In this document: positions 27,565-35,666 of the stretch, piece by piece
Position numbering within the stretch: the first letter of the stretch is position 1
Layout of the letters: each line of letters begins with the position of its first letter
Assembly (NCBI GenBank): GCA_023397215.1
Contig: JAEWUG010000032.1
Coordinates: 8,437-72,436 of the forward strand
Direction: 5' to 3'
Source: Nanobdellota archaeon
GTDB taxonomy: Archaea > Nanobdellota > Nanobdellia > Pacearchaeales > GW2011-AR1
Length of the DNA stretch: 64,000 nt
The notes under the pieces: model-generated
What the model saw: only the letters and a program-made list of their open reading frames with translations
Told to the model about the DNA's origin: nothing
Database searches by the model: none
Translations under genes and position numbers: made by a program

Positions 27565-29667
27565 ATGAAAACAAGTAAAACAACATTAATTATTACTGAA
27601 AAACCTCAAGCAGCACAAAAAATTGCATTTGCACTTTCTAATGGAAAAGATGAAAAAATAACAACAAAAGATAAAGTCTCTTATTATACATTTCAAAAAA
27701 ATAAAGAAAACTATATTGTTGGTTGTGCTGTTGGACATTTATTTAGTATTCAACAAATTGAAAAAAGAGGACCTTTTCCTAATTTTAATGTTGAATGGCA
27801 ACCTGCTTACAACAAAAAAGACTCTTCATTTACAAAAAAATATTTTAGTGTTCTAAAAAAATTAGCAAAGGATGCTGAGAATTTTATTGTGGCAACAGAC
27901 TTTGATAGAGAAGGTGAAGTAATTGGATGGAATGTTATTAGACATATTTGTAAAAAGAAAGATGCTAAGAGAATGAAATTTTCTACACTTACAAAAGAAG
28001 AATTAGAAAAATCATTTGAGAAATTATTACCTTCTATTCAAAAAGGACAAGCATATGCGGGAGAAACAAGACATTATTTAGATTGGTTTTATGGTATTAA
28101 TTTATCTCGTGGTTTAATGAAAGCTCTTTCACAAACAGGCCATTTTAAGATTTTATCTATTGGTAGAATTCAAGGACCAGCATTACATCTTTTAGTTGAA
28201 AAAGAAAAAGAAATTCAGAAGTTTATTCCAACTCCTTATTGGCAGATTTTTCTTCAAGTTCAAGATATTAAAAATCAAAAATTAGAAGTTAAATTTATTC
28301 AAGATATTACAAAAGAATCTGAACTATTAAAATTTCAACATTTAAAAGGTAAAAAGGCAATTGCAGAAACAACAATTAAAAATGAAGAAGTTCCTGCTCC
28401 TATTCCATTTGATTTGACAACTCTTCAAACAGAAAGTTATAAAAGACATAAATTCACTCCATCTCAAACATTACAAATTGCTCAAAAATTATATACTGAA
28501 GGAATTATTTCTTATCCAAGAACATCTTCTCAAGAATATCCTGATTCAATAGGTTATGATAAAATATTAAAACAATTAAAGAAATATACTACTCTCGTAA
28601 AATATGCAACTAAAAAGAAACCAACAAAAGGAAATAAAACAGACCCTGCTCATCCTGCAATTTATCCAACTGGAGAAATGAAAAAATTAACTCCAAGTGA
28701 TAAAAAAATATATGATTTAATAGTAAAAAGATTTATTTCTTGTTTTTGTGAGCCAGCAATTGTTGAGAATAAAAAAGTAGAAGTTAAAGTCAATGATTTA
28801 TTATTTAGAGCAAAAGGATATCAAATTAAAGAAAAGAACTGGATGAATGTATACCCTAGTGATATTAAAGAAGAAGAGATTTTTGCATTAAATGGAGATG
28901 TAAATATTAATGAAATTAGAATTGAAGAAAAAATGACTAAACCTCCAAAAAGATATACTCAAGCTTCTTTGATTAAAGAACTTGAAAAAAGAAATTTAGG
29001 AACAAAAGCTACAAGAGCACAAATTATTGATACACTCTTTTCAAGAGGATATGCTAAAGGAAAATCTGTTGAAGTTACAGAATTAGGTTTAAAACTAGAT
29101 GAAACCCTCACAAAATTTGCTCCTTTAATCTTAGATGAAAAATTAACAAGTGATATGGAAATAGAAATGGAAAAAATAGAATTATCAAAAAAGGATTTTG
29201 AAAAACAACAAGAGAAATTATTAGATAAATCAAAAAAAACAATTGAGATTATTGCTAAAGATTTCACTAAAAACTTAGAAAAGATTGGCGAATTATTATC
29301 AGATGCAAACCAACAAGTAATCAAAGAAGAAATTGAAGAAAATACAATGACTCAATGTCCCAAATGTAAAAAAGGTCAACTAACAATAAAATATGCTAGA
29401 CAATATAATAGATATTTTGTTGCTTGTAATAATTATCCTGAATGTAAAACAACTTATTCCTTACCTCCAAATGGATTTATGAAACCTGCAAGAGACAAAG
29501 AAGGAAATTTAGAAATGTGTCAAGAGTGTAATTTCCCTTTAATTGTATCTATGAGAAAAGGAAGAGCACCTTGGAAATTTTGTTTTAATCCTGATTGTTC
29601 AACAAATGAAGAATTAAAAAAGAAAAAAGAAGAATTTAAAAAAAGTTTAAAGAAAAAGAAAAATTAA
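27565..29667 (+). CDS. topA: DNA topoisomerase I (type IA)
   Basis: Relaxes negative supercoils through a transient 5' phosphotyrosine. The TOPRIM domain has TEKPQAAQKIAFAL and ATDFDREGEVIG. The active-site tyrosine lies in IISYPRTSSQEYP near residue 317. GRIQGPALHLLV and RNLGTKATRAQIIDTLFSRGY are further family motifs. Two C-terminal zinc ribbons (CPKCKKGQL from about 595 and CQECNFPL near 653) bind single strands. The 700-residue length is normal and no reverse-gyrase helicase is fused. The stop overlaps the convergent glycosyltransferase by four bases. Confidence 0.96.
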   Translation: MKTSKTTLIITEKPQAAQKIAFALSNGKDEKITTKDKVSYYTFQKNKENYIVGCAVGHLFSIQQIEKRGPFPNFNVEWQPAYNKKDSSFTKKYFSVLKKLAKDAENFIVATDFDREGEVIGWNVIRHICKKKDAKRMKFSTLTKEELEKSFEKLLPSIQKGQAYAGETRHYLDWFYGINLSRGLMKALSQTGHFKILSIGRIQGPALHLLVEKEKEIQKFIPTPYWQIFLQVQDIKNQKLEVKFIQDITKESELLKFQHLKGKKAIAETTIKNEEVPAPIPFDLTTLQTESYKRHKFTPSQTLQIAQKLYTEGIISYPRTSSQEYPDSIGYDKILKQLKKYTTLVKYATKKKPTKGNKTDPAHPAIYPTGEMKKLTPSDKKIYDLIVKRFISCFCEPAIVENKKVEVKVNDLLFRAKGYQIKEKNWMNVYPSDIKEEEIFALNGDVNINEIRIEEKMTKPPKRYTQASLIKELEKRNLGTKATRAQIIDTLFSRGYAKGKSVEVTELGLKLDETLTKFAPLILDEKLTSDMEIEMEKIELSKKDFEKQQEKLLDKSKKTIEIIAKDFTKNLEKIGELLSDANQQVIKEEIEENTMTQCPKCKKGQLTIKYARQYNRYFVACNNYPECKTTYSLPPNGFMKPARDKEGNLEMCQECNFPLIVSMRKGRAPWKFCFNPDCSTNEELKKKKEEFKKSLKKKKN

Positions 29668-30389
29668 TTTAAACCGAATTTATAATCTATTTTCTTTGAA
29701 TCGTAAATTTCTTTTTTAAATAATAATCTTTGTAAGTTTACTTTAATTATTTTAAACAATAAAGAAAAATAATTCTTTTTAAATCTTCTAGCAGAAGTAT
29801 AATTATATATTTTTAATATTTTAAATTTACCAATTTTAGAAGATTCATTAAAATAATGACTATCTTCTCCATAAATTATTCTTTCATCAAAACCATTTAT
29901 TTTTTTATGAATTTCTTTTGTAGATAATATCCCTGCTGCTCCAGTACATAACTTCCTAGAGAAATATCTTGAAGAATAAATAAAAAAATTATTTAATGCA
30001 AATAAAATTCTATATTTTAATTTATCATCTACCTTTAATAAAAATGTTGCAACTTCTATTCCTTGATTAAGTAAAATATTTATTCTCTCTATAAAATTTT
30101 GTTTTAAAATAATATCAGAATCTAGAAATAGAATATTATTATAATTAGCATTTTTTTCACCTTGGTTTCTTGCATAACCAGGACCTTTTGCTGATTTTAA
30201 TTTTATAATTTTAAACTTATTAAACTTTCTAGAATAATCTTTTGCAATTTTAAGAGTATTATCTTTACTTTTACTATCTACAAAAATTATTTCAAAGTTT
30301 TGTTTTGTTTGATTTAATAAAGACTCAAATAAAGGCGAAAGATATTTTTCTTCATTTAATGCAATAATGATTATACTTATGTTTTTCAT
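29664..30389 (-). CDS. Family 2 glycosyltransferase
   Basis: 241 residues with a GT-A fold. It begins ISIIIIALNEEKYLSPLFES, contains the sugar-nucleotide site VDSKSKDNT and the metal-binding DXD-like LFLDSDIIL, and an acceptor-side GFDERIIYGEDSHYF. No full membrane segment is predicted, though a hydrophobic loop near residue 130 may associate with membrane. It probably adds a sugar to lipids or surface proteins; substrate unknown. It stands after RadB on the same strand. Confidence 0.9.
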   Translation of the reverse strand: MKNISIIIIALNEEKYLSPLFESLLNQTKQNFEIIFVDSKSKDNTLKIAKDYSRKFNKFKIIKLKSAKGPGYARNQGEKNANYNNILFLDSDIILKQNFIERINILLNQGIEVATFLLKVDDKLKYRILFALNNFFIYSSRYFSRKLCTGAAGILSTKEIHKKINGFDERIIYGEDSHYFNESSKIGKFKILKIYNYTSARRFKKNYFSLLFKIIKVNLQRLLFKKEIYDSKKIDYKFGLN

Positions 30390-30421
30390 ATTTTATTTTG
30401 AAATAAAAAGTTTATATAATT

Positions 30422-31153
30422 TTAGAAAAGAGTAGATTTCTTTTTTATACCTAGATTATTAATTTCAAAGATCATTTCTTTTTCTTTTATACTTCTATGT
30501 TTTTTTAAAATCATTTTTCGTTTACCAAAATTAAATTGTAACTCAATTAAACATTTACTCCAGTATTTTAATAAATCCCCACCAACCATATTAACAGATT
30601 TTTCAATTTTATCTAAATCTTGAACAAAATTAGAATAAACTTGATTTGTTACTAAAATACAAATATTCTTTTTTCTTGCAATTTCATTTAAGAGCATTAA
30701 TTGTTTTGCTAATTTTTGATTTACTTTTTGTATCTCCTCTGTTTTTTTTGTTTGAATAGCATTTGCTAATTCAATTCTGTATAACATGCCTATAGAATCT
30801 ACGATAATTAAAGAAAAGTTTGTATTTTTTATTTTTTCATTTAATTCTTCAAAAATTTTCTCTTGTTCTAAAAAATTTGTTGGTTTGAAAATAAAAACAT
30901 TTTTTAAATCTTTTTTTATCTCTTCAGAAGAACCATTATGAATTTGTTTATAACGATCTATAGAAAAACTTGCTTCTGTATCTATAAATAAAACTTTATT
31001 ACCCTTTTTTGATTGGCTTACACAAACACACATACAAAAATTACTTTTTCCACTACCACCAGGTCCATAAACAGTATTAATAATATCTGTTTCATAACCA
31101 CCATATAAAAATTTGTTCAAGTCATAGCTACCTGCTGATATTTTATTCTCCAT
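30422..31153 (-). CDS. radB: RadB recombinase paralogue
   Basis: RecA/RadA-family ATPase without the N-terminal helix-hairpin-helix domain, which together with the 243-residue length marks RadB. Walker A is YGPGGSGKSNFC, Walker B is FSLIIVDSIGML, and VTNQVYSNF is the L2-region motif. It begins with SAGSYDLNKFLYGGYETDII as in RadB proteins. RadB is thought to assist RadA in recombination. It follows scpA by 39 bases on the same strand. Confidence 0.9.
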   Translation of the reverse strand: MENKISAGSYDLNKFLYGGYETDIINTVYGPGGSGKSNFCMCVCVSQSKKGNKVLFIDTEASFSIDRYKQIHNGSSEEIKKDLKNVFIFKPTNFLEQEKIFEELNEKIKNTNFSLIIVDSIGMLYRIELANAIQTKKTEEIQKVNQKLAKQLMLLNEIARKKNICILVTNQVYSNFVQDLDKIEKSVNMVGGDLLKYWSKCLIELQFNFGKRKMILKKHRSIKEKEMIFEINNLGIKKKSTLF

Positions 31154-31192
31154 TTATATAAAGAGAATTTTAAAGTTAAAAGTATTTAGATT

Positions 31193-31984
31193 CTAAATAT
31201 TATTTATAAGTTCTAATTCTTCCTTAAGCTTAATTTTTTCTTCAGGATGCATTTCTTTAGAAATATGGATATCTTCAAAATGTATGGGTTGCCATAAATA
31301 AATTTTTTTATCATTTGCTAAATGAAGTAAAGGTAAAAATAAAGATAATTTTTGATCTTTTTCATAAGCAATCTCTTGAAATTTCATTAAGTTTCTTCCA
31401 GAAATTAGAATATTCTGAGTTATAACTGAATACATTTTTTGAATCCTAATTGTTAATGGAACTTGTTTTTTAGGAAGTAAATTTGAAGTTGCTTTTTGTG
31501 TTTGAAATGTTTTAATTTGTCTTTTAATTCTTTTATTTTCAGTATTAATTGCATGATTTAAGGCTTTCATTAATTCATCAAGAGTTACTTTTTTGTGTCT
31601 TGCTAAAGGTGTTTTTAAAACAAGAATAGGTAAACTTTCTTCGTCTATTTCTTCAAAAGAACTAAAATTCAAGATTGACTGTATTTCTTTTTTTCCATAA
31701 AGTGAATCATTTAATTCTTGAATATAATCATCAGCTAAAATGTCAGACTTTAATCTTAAAATTAAAGCACAAGCAAGTAAAACTTTAGAAGAAATAAAAA
31801 AATTTTCTTCTTCAAGCCTCTTAATTGTTTCAATATATTTATCTGCTAAAATGGTTAAGTCAATATCCCAAGGATCTAATTGTTCTGTTTTAATTAAATC
31901 ATAAATAATAGACTGCCAACTTAGTTCATTACTTGTTATTAAATCAAAAAATTGATTCTGATTAATTTTATCCTCTTTTTTCAT
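31193..31984 (-). CDS. scpA: Segregation and condensation protein ScpA
   Basis: Kleisin subunit of the SMC complex. The N-terminal signature is clear: LIKTEQLDPWDIDLTILADK, then ACALILRLKSDIL. A winged C-terminal region (about 180-263) would bind the SMC head. Length 263 is typical. A TTTATTAAA element about 25 bases before the ATG could serve as its promoter. The intergenic hairpin RNA at 32104-32159 lies upstream. Confidence 0.92.
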   Translation of the reverse strand: MKKEDKINQNQFFDLITSNELSWQSIIYDLIKTEQLDPWDIDLTILADKYIETIKRLEEENFFISSKVLLACALILRLKSDILADDYIQELNDSLYGKKEIQSILNFSSFEEIDEESLPILVLKTPLARHKKVTLDELMKALNHAINTENKRIKRQIKTFQTQKATSNLLPKKQVPLTIRIQKMYSVITQNILISGRNLMKFQEIAYEKDQKLSLFLPLLHLANDKKIYLWQPIHFEDIHISKEMHPEEKIKLKEELELINNI

Positions 31985-32103
31985 AAATAAAATTATCTTA
32001 ATTGTTTAATAAAGGTTAGGATAAATTTATTGTCACTAACCAATCATAACAAACCAAAAGATTTATAAACTATGTATCTTTAATTATATTATCACCTCTT
32101 TTT

Positions 32104-32159
32104 CCCCAGGAGAGAGCGATAAGGCCACTATTTAGCTCGCTTTATCGCATCTCCCAGGG
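32104..32159 (-). ncRNA. Candidate structured RNA (long hairpin) between eS31 and scpA
   Basis: A GC-rich island in AT-rich intergenic DNA. On the minus strand the ends pair as CCC:GGG, tandem U-G and G-U wobbles, GGAGA:UCUCC, a small internal loop, then GCGAUAA(A)G:CUUAUCGC around a 16-base loop. On the plus strand the wobbles become A-C mismatches, so the minus strand is the better RNA. No U-run follows, so it is not an ordinary terminator. TATA-like sequences lie about 27 bases before its 5' end. Family not recognised; the remaining 31985-32238 gap is plain AT-rich DNA. Confidence 0.5.
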
Positions 32160-32238
32160 TTATAATTATTTTAAAAGTACTTTATTAATTTAAAAATAAT
32201 ATTATTTAAAATTAAATATATTTAAGAAAAGTTAGATT

Positions 32239-32463
32239 TTATGCTAATTTTGCTTCAACTTCTTTTTTATCAAATTCAGTAAAGTGACATCTTCCACAAT
32301 AAGCTCTTCCTTTTCCAAGAGATAAAAAAATACCAGGACCACATCTTGGACAAGTTCTTGCTTTAATTAATTTTTCACCTTCAACTTTGTATTTTGTATA
32401 TTTTTTAGAAGGTTTATTATTAATATGTTTTTTCTTTCCTTTAATTTTTGATTTAATTGCCAT
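32239..32463 (-). CDS. rps27ae: Ribosomal protein eS31 (S27ae)
   Basis: 74-residue small-subunit protein with a four-cysteine zinc ribbon (CPRCGPGIFL and YCGRCHFTEF) after a lysine-rich tail. In eukaryotes its homologue is fused to ubiquitin; here it stands alone. It ends the operon rpoE1-spt4-eS24-eS31 and overlaps eS24 by 11 bases. Confidence 0.95.
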   Translation of the reverse strand: MAIKSKIKGKKKHINNKPSKKYTKYKVEGEKLIKARTCPRCGPGIFLSLGKGRAYCGRCHFTEFDKKEVEAKLA

Positions 32464-32827
32464 CTTTTATTTCTTCTCCTTTTTTTAATTCTAATTCCTT
32501 TTCTTTTGCTTCTTTTTCCTGTTGTTTTTTCTTTTTTAATTCAGCTTCAAGAGCTCTTTTTTCTTCTGCTAATTTTAATCTAACTTTTTTAGGTATTATT
32601 GTATATTTTTCTTTTGATTCTTTACTTTTATAAACATAAATTTTAATGCTAAAAGAATTTTTCCCAAAATTATTATTTATTTTTTGAATAACTGTTAATT
32701 CAGGATCTTTTCCCAATTCTGCTATAATTTCTTTTTTTGTAGGTAATGTTTCATTAATTATTTCAAATAAAAATTCATCTCTTTCTAAAAAAGGATTTTC
32801 AATTTGTTCAATTATTTTTGATTTCAT
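32453..32827 (-). CDS. rps24e: Ribosomal protein eS24
   Basis: 124 residues. The S24e core includes NPFLERDEFLFEI, LPTKKEIIAELGK and the conserved FGKNSFSIKIYVY. A lysine/glutamate-rich C-terminal tail of about 40 residues follows. It overlaps spt4 by four bases and eS31 by 11, in the gene order conserved across archaea. Confidence 0.94.
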   Translation of the reverse strand: MKSKIIEQIENPFLERDEFLFEIINETLPTKKEIIAELGKDPELTVIQKINNNFGKNSFSIKIYVYKSKESKEKYTIIPKKVRLKLAEEKRALEAELKKKKQQEKEAKEKELELKKGEEIKDGN

Positions 32828-33012
32828 TTTGTTTTAATAGCAAACTCTCCTTTTTTATGTATTTCTAATTTATTCGCAATTTCAGATTTTTCAGGATTAA
32901 AAACATAAACTCTTCCTTTAAATGAATCATTTGAAGGTGTTTCTCCACAAATAGGACATTTATCTCCTTGATATATTGCTTTACAATTTAAACATGCTTT
33001 TTCTTTTGCCAT
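32824..33012 (-). CDS. spt4: Transcription elongation factor Spt4 (RpoE2)
   Basis: 62-residue zinc protein with CLNCKAIYQGDKCPICG, the Spt4 four-cysteine site, and FKGRVYVFNPEKSEIANKL. It pairs with Spt5 to clamp RNA polymerase on DNA. Gene order after rpoE1 is the archaeal standard. The start lies one base after the rpoE1 stop. Confidence 0.95.
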   Translation of the reverse strand: MAKEKACLNCKAIYQGDKCPICGETPSNDSFKGRVYVFNPEKSEIANKLEIHKKGEFAIKTK

Positions 33013-33013
33013 T

Positions 33014-33595
33014 TTATTTTTTCTTTTCTAATTTTTCTTTTTTAATTGGTAATTTCTTTGCTCTTTCTTTTTCTTGAGTAACCCATTCTAATTTTCCTAA
33101 TCCAGGTTGTCTCATAGTAAGACCAATTTTAGGCTGTTCTCCCCTATAAGATATTGCAACAATTCTCGCAATACAATTATCTCCTTTTAATAAAGATCTT
33201 TTACTTTCTTTTCCTGATAAAGTACCTGTATCTGAAAATGAAACAAAGTCATCCATTGTTTGAGAAATATGAATCATTCCTTTAATAACTCCTAAATTGA
33301 TAAAAGCACCAAAATTTGTGATTTCGTCTAAGGTTCCATAAACTACTTCTTGTAACTCTGGTCTAAAAACAATTATCTTGAATGTAGATTCATAATAAGC
33401 TGCACCGTCACCTGGAATAATTACGCCTTCTTTTACATCTAATACATCTAAAACTGCAACAGTTACTCCAATATCTTTATCTTGAAAACCAATATAAGAT
33501 TCTTCTAATTGTTTTTTCACAGCTTCATCAGTATCTTCCCCAAATTTTTCAGGACTTACTCTAACATAGTCTGTTACTAATAATTCATAGAACAT
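33014..33595 (-). CDS. rpoE1: RNA polymerase subunit Rpo7 (RpoE1)
   Basis: 193 residues: an N-terminal Rpb7 tip domain, then an S1 OB fold with VYGTLDEITNFGAFINLGVI and GMIHISQTMDDF. With Rpo4 it makes the polymerase stalk that binds nascent RNA. First gene of the operon, with a TATA element (aatttataaatc, about 33613-33624) some 22-25 bases upstream. A lysine-rich tail ends it. Confidence 0.95.
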   Translation of the reverse strand: MFYELLVTDYVRVSPEKFGEDTDEAVKKQLEESYIGFQDKDIGVTVAVLDVLDVKEGVIIPGDGAAYYESTFKIIVFRPELQEVVYGTLDEITNFGAFINLGVIKGMIHISQTMDDFVSFSDTGTLSGKESKRSLLKGDNCIARIVAISYRGEQPKIGLTMRQPGLGKLEWVTQEKERAKKLPIKKEKLEKKK

Positions 33596-33677
33596 AAACT
33601 ATTGAAAAAAAATTAATTTATAAATCTTGCTATTAAAAACATTAAGACAAGTTTAATTAAAATAATTAAAGGAAAAA

Positions 33678-33687
33678 TTTATAAATT
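33678..33687 (+). promoter_or_regulatory. TATA box for the dnaG leader RNA
   Basis: TTTATAAATT, preceded by a purine-rich BRE-like AAAGGAAAAA, predicts transcription starting at about 33706. This coincides with the left arm of the terminal stem of the leader RNA and lies about 145 bases before the dnaG ATG, in contrast to the leaderless genes around it. Confidence 0.6.
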
Positions 33688-33703
33688 AATTTTTTCTGTT
33701 TAT

Positions 33704-33824
33704 TTTGTAGAAAAAGTGACTTCACAATAAGAATTCATGATTATACACTTATCACAATCATATTCAGTTTAGAGTTTAATTAGTTAGACTTAATAAGAAT
33801 CTAGTGACGAATTTTTTCTACAAA
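33704..33824 (+). ncRNA. Structured leader or independent RNA upstream of dnaG
   Basis: A 12-base perfect terminal stem (TTTGTAGAAAAA at 33704-33715 with TTTTTCTACAAA at 33813-33824) encloses 97 bases. Inside are hairpin 1 (33731-33765: GAAT and ATGATT paired with AATCAT and ATTC, a two-base bulge, 13-base loop) and hairpin 2 (33773-33790: AGTTTAA, loop TTAG, TTAGACT). The word GTGAC borders both sides of the junction. The promoter and the stem start coincide. After it come AAAGGAG and the dnaG ATG. It matches no RNA family I know; it could be a cis-regulatory leader or a processed small RNA. Confidence 0.55.
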
Positions 33825-33850
33825 TATTAACTAAATTAAAGGAGAAAAAC

Positions 33851-34990
33851 ATGGCAAAAATTAGTCCGTCGTCTATAAAATATTCTATAATTGCAGACTT
33901 TGTTGCAGATGGGCCTTTTCAAAAACCTGATGTAATTGGTGCAATTTTTGGTCAAACAGAAGGGTTATTAGGCTCTGATATGGAATTAAGAGAATTACAA
34001 AAAAATGGAAAAATAGGTAGAGTAGATGTTGATTTAATCAGTGAAAATGGAAAAACTAAGGGAGAGATAATTATTCCAACAGCACTTGATAGAACAGAAA
34101 CAACAATTATTGCAGCTTCAATTGAAACAATTGATAAAATTGGCCCAACTGATGCTAAAATTACTGTAAGAGAAATAGAAGATGTTAGAGGAAGTAAAAG
34201 AGATTATATCATGGAAAGAGCAAAACAACTTTTATCCAATATTAAAAATGAAGGTATGAATTCTCGTGAAATGGAAACAGAATTAAGAGATTCTACTAGA
34301 ACATCAAAAATTGTTTCTTATGGTGATGAAGGACTTGCAGCAGGACCTGAAGTTGAAAGTTCTAATGAAATTATAGTTGTTGAAGGAAGAGCAGATGTTG
34401 TTAATTTACTAAAAGCAGGAATTAATAATGTAATAGGCATGCAAGGAACAAAACTTCCAAAAACAATTGCAATATTAGGCAATGAGAAAGAATTAACTTT
34501 ATTTGTTGACGGAGATAGAGGAGGAAAATTAATCATTGAAAATGTTTGTGCTAATGCAAGAGTAGCATATATAACTAGTGCTCCTGATGGAAAGGAAGTA
34601 GAAGAATTAACTAGCAAAGAAATTCTTCAAGCTTTAAGAAAAAAAGTAACTTATGAAGAATATTTTAAAAATTCAAAGAATACTTCTTCAAGTGAAGAAA
34701 ATATCCAAAAAAGAGCAATAACTAATGAAGATAAAAAGAAAATTAGAGAATTTGAATCTGAAATTAAGGGAAAGAATGTCTTAATATTAGATGAAAATTT
34801 AAATGTAATCAAGAATATTCCTATTTCAAGATTATCTTCAACTAGAACAAAAAATGCATTTATTTTGGTAACATCTAGTGTTACAATGAGTATAATTAAT
34901 TTTGCAGAAGATCTTAATGCAAAAGCAATAGCAGCTAAAACATTTGGAAGAATACCTCAAAATACAAATCTTGAATTTATCTCAATTTAA
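33851..34990 (+). CDS. dnaG: Archaeal DnaG-like primase
   Basis: 379 residues with a central TOPRIM domain: VVEGRADVVNLLKAG at about 177 and LFVDGDRGGKL near 218. The N terminus (SIKYSIIADFVADGPFQKPD) and the segment GKTKGEIIIPTALDR are typical of archaeal DnaG, which has primase activity and is also a subunit of the RNA exosome. The start has a good ribosome site (AAAGGAG, 33838-33844), unlike most neighbours, consistent with its long leader. Confidence 0.95.
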   Translation: MAKISPSSIKYSIIADFVADGPFQKPDVIGAIFGQTEGLLGSDMELRELQKNGKIGRVDVDLISENGKTKGEIIIPTALDRTETTIIAASIETIDKIGPTDAKITVREIEDVRGSKRDYIMERAKQLLSNIKNEGMNSREMETELRDSTRTSKIVSYGDEGLAAGPEVESSNEIIVVEGRADVVNLLKAGINNVIGMQGTKLPKTIAILGNEKELTLFVDGDRGGKLIIENVCANARVAYITSAPDGKEVEELTSKEILQALRKKVTYEEYFKNSKNTSSSEENIQKRAITNEDKKKIREFESEIKGKNVLILDENLNVIKNIPISRLSSTRTKNAFILVTSSVTMSIINFAEDLNAKAIAAKTFGRIPQNTNLEFISI

Positions 34991-35038
34991 TTTTTTAGGA
35001 AATTTATTTTTTTATTTCCCTTTTTTTATTTTTTAGAA

Positions 35039-35203
35039 TTATTTCTTTCTTACAGGTCTAAAATCTTTACTAGAACACTTTCTACATCTAGCTTTACCAC
35101 TTAAAATTTTTAAGTTGTCTAATTTCATTTTATGTTTACAAACCTTACAGACTACTGCATTCTTGAATAATCTATTCTGTGCTGCAGGAATTTTTGATGC
35201 CAT
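35039..35203 (-). CDS. rpl40e: Ribosomal protein L40e
   Basis: A 54-residue reading frame: MASKIPAAQNRLFKNAVVC is followed by CKVC-type pairing and RCRKCSSKDFRPVRKK, the L40e zinc finger with cysteines at 19, 22, 40 and 43 and the conserved C-terminal LRPK-like end. Like eS31, its eukaryotic homologue is fused to ubiquitin. A TATA-like element (ttttta, about 35225-35230) lies some 25 bases before its ATG. Too short for ordinary gene finding. Confidence 0.9.
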   Translation of the reverse strand: MASKIPAAQNRLFKNAVVCKVCKHKMKLDNLKILSGKARCRKCSSKDFRPVRKK

Positions 35204-35320
35204 ATTAATCTATTCAAATTAAGGTTTTTAAGTCTTATGATTATTTAATTATTAAAAATTTTATAAATAATTAAAAATAGCAAACTTTAAAAATTAAATA
35301 AAACTTCGTGTTATTATATT

Positions 35321-35378
35321 GCTCTCGTAGTCTAGAGTAACATTAAAATGTTTCACAAAAGACAACGAGTGTAAGAAT
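35321..35378. repeat. Duplicated 5' end of tRNA-Glu with an inserted hairpin
   Basis: GCTCTCGTAGTCTAG at 35321-35335 exactly repeats the first 15 bases of tRNA-Glu (35379-35393). The 43 bases between contain nested inverted repeats: CTCGTAGTC (35324-35332) with GACAACGAG (35361-35369, 8 of 9 pairs), and inside it AACATTAAAATGTT (35339-35352). A TATA-like TTTAAAAA at about 35287-35294 is spaced for the upstream copy, not for the intact gene. It may be a trace of recombination at this tRNA; the recombinase gene lies just downstream. Confidence 0.7.
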
Positions 35379-35451
35379 GCTCTCGTAGTCTAGTGGCCAA
35401 GGATGCTGCCCTTTCACGGCAGTGACCCGGGTTCAAATCCCGGCGGGAGCA
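35379..35451 (+). tRNA. tRNA-Glu (anticodon UUC)
   Basis: Complete 73-base cloverleaf. Acceptor GCTCTCG pairs with CGGGAGC with one wobble. Anticodon arm CTGCC, loop CTTTCAC, GGCAG gives UUC. T arm CCGGG, TTCAAAT, CCCGG. Discriminator A; no encoded CCA. G1-C72 distinguishes it from tRNA-Gln for GatDE. It is next to a tyrosine recombinase gene and so is the probable attachment gene of the element. Confidence 0.97.
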
Positions 35452-35666
35452 TATAGCATTCTGAGCATTTCTTGGAACAAAAAATTTATTTTTATCGACG
35501 CTGAACATAAAAATATATCAAAAAGACACTACGATAAAATAACATAGAAAATGTTGTACAAAATTAGACAACTTTTGATTTTTGATTATATTTATAATCG
35601 GATTATTTGTGTCACAAGTAGGTGGTCGACAAGATATATATATGTCCATCCAGCACACAACACACG
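35452..35666. other. Intergenic region between tRNA-Glu and the recombinase
   Basis: No gene is seen. A stem AAAA-t-GTTGT / ACAACTTTT (35548-35576) could be an operator or terminator. An AT-only tract agatatatatatg (35631-35643) lies 24-36 bases before the recombinase ATG and can act as its TATA box. The tract around gtgtcacaagtaggtggtcgaca is richer in G and C than the usual spacers. Confidence 0.4.

Noticed and set aside
32090..32097. Fragment of 16S rRNA end (ATCACCTC)
   Set aside because: The match is only eight bases with no flanking rRNA helix, so it is too short to be taken as rRNA.
33704..33824. 5S rRNA, because of about 120 bases with a terminal stem and two arms
   Set aside because: None of the conserved 5S motifs is present, and it is AT-rich, whereas the stable RNAs in this genome are GC-rich.
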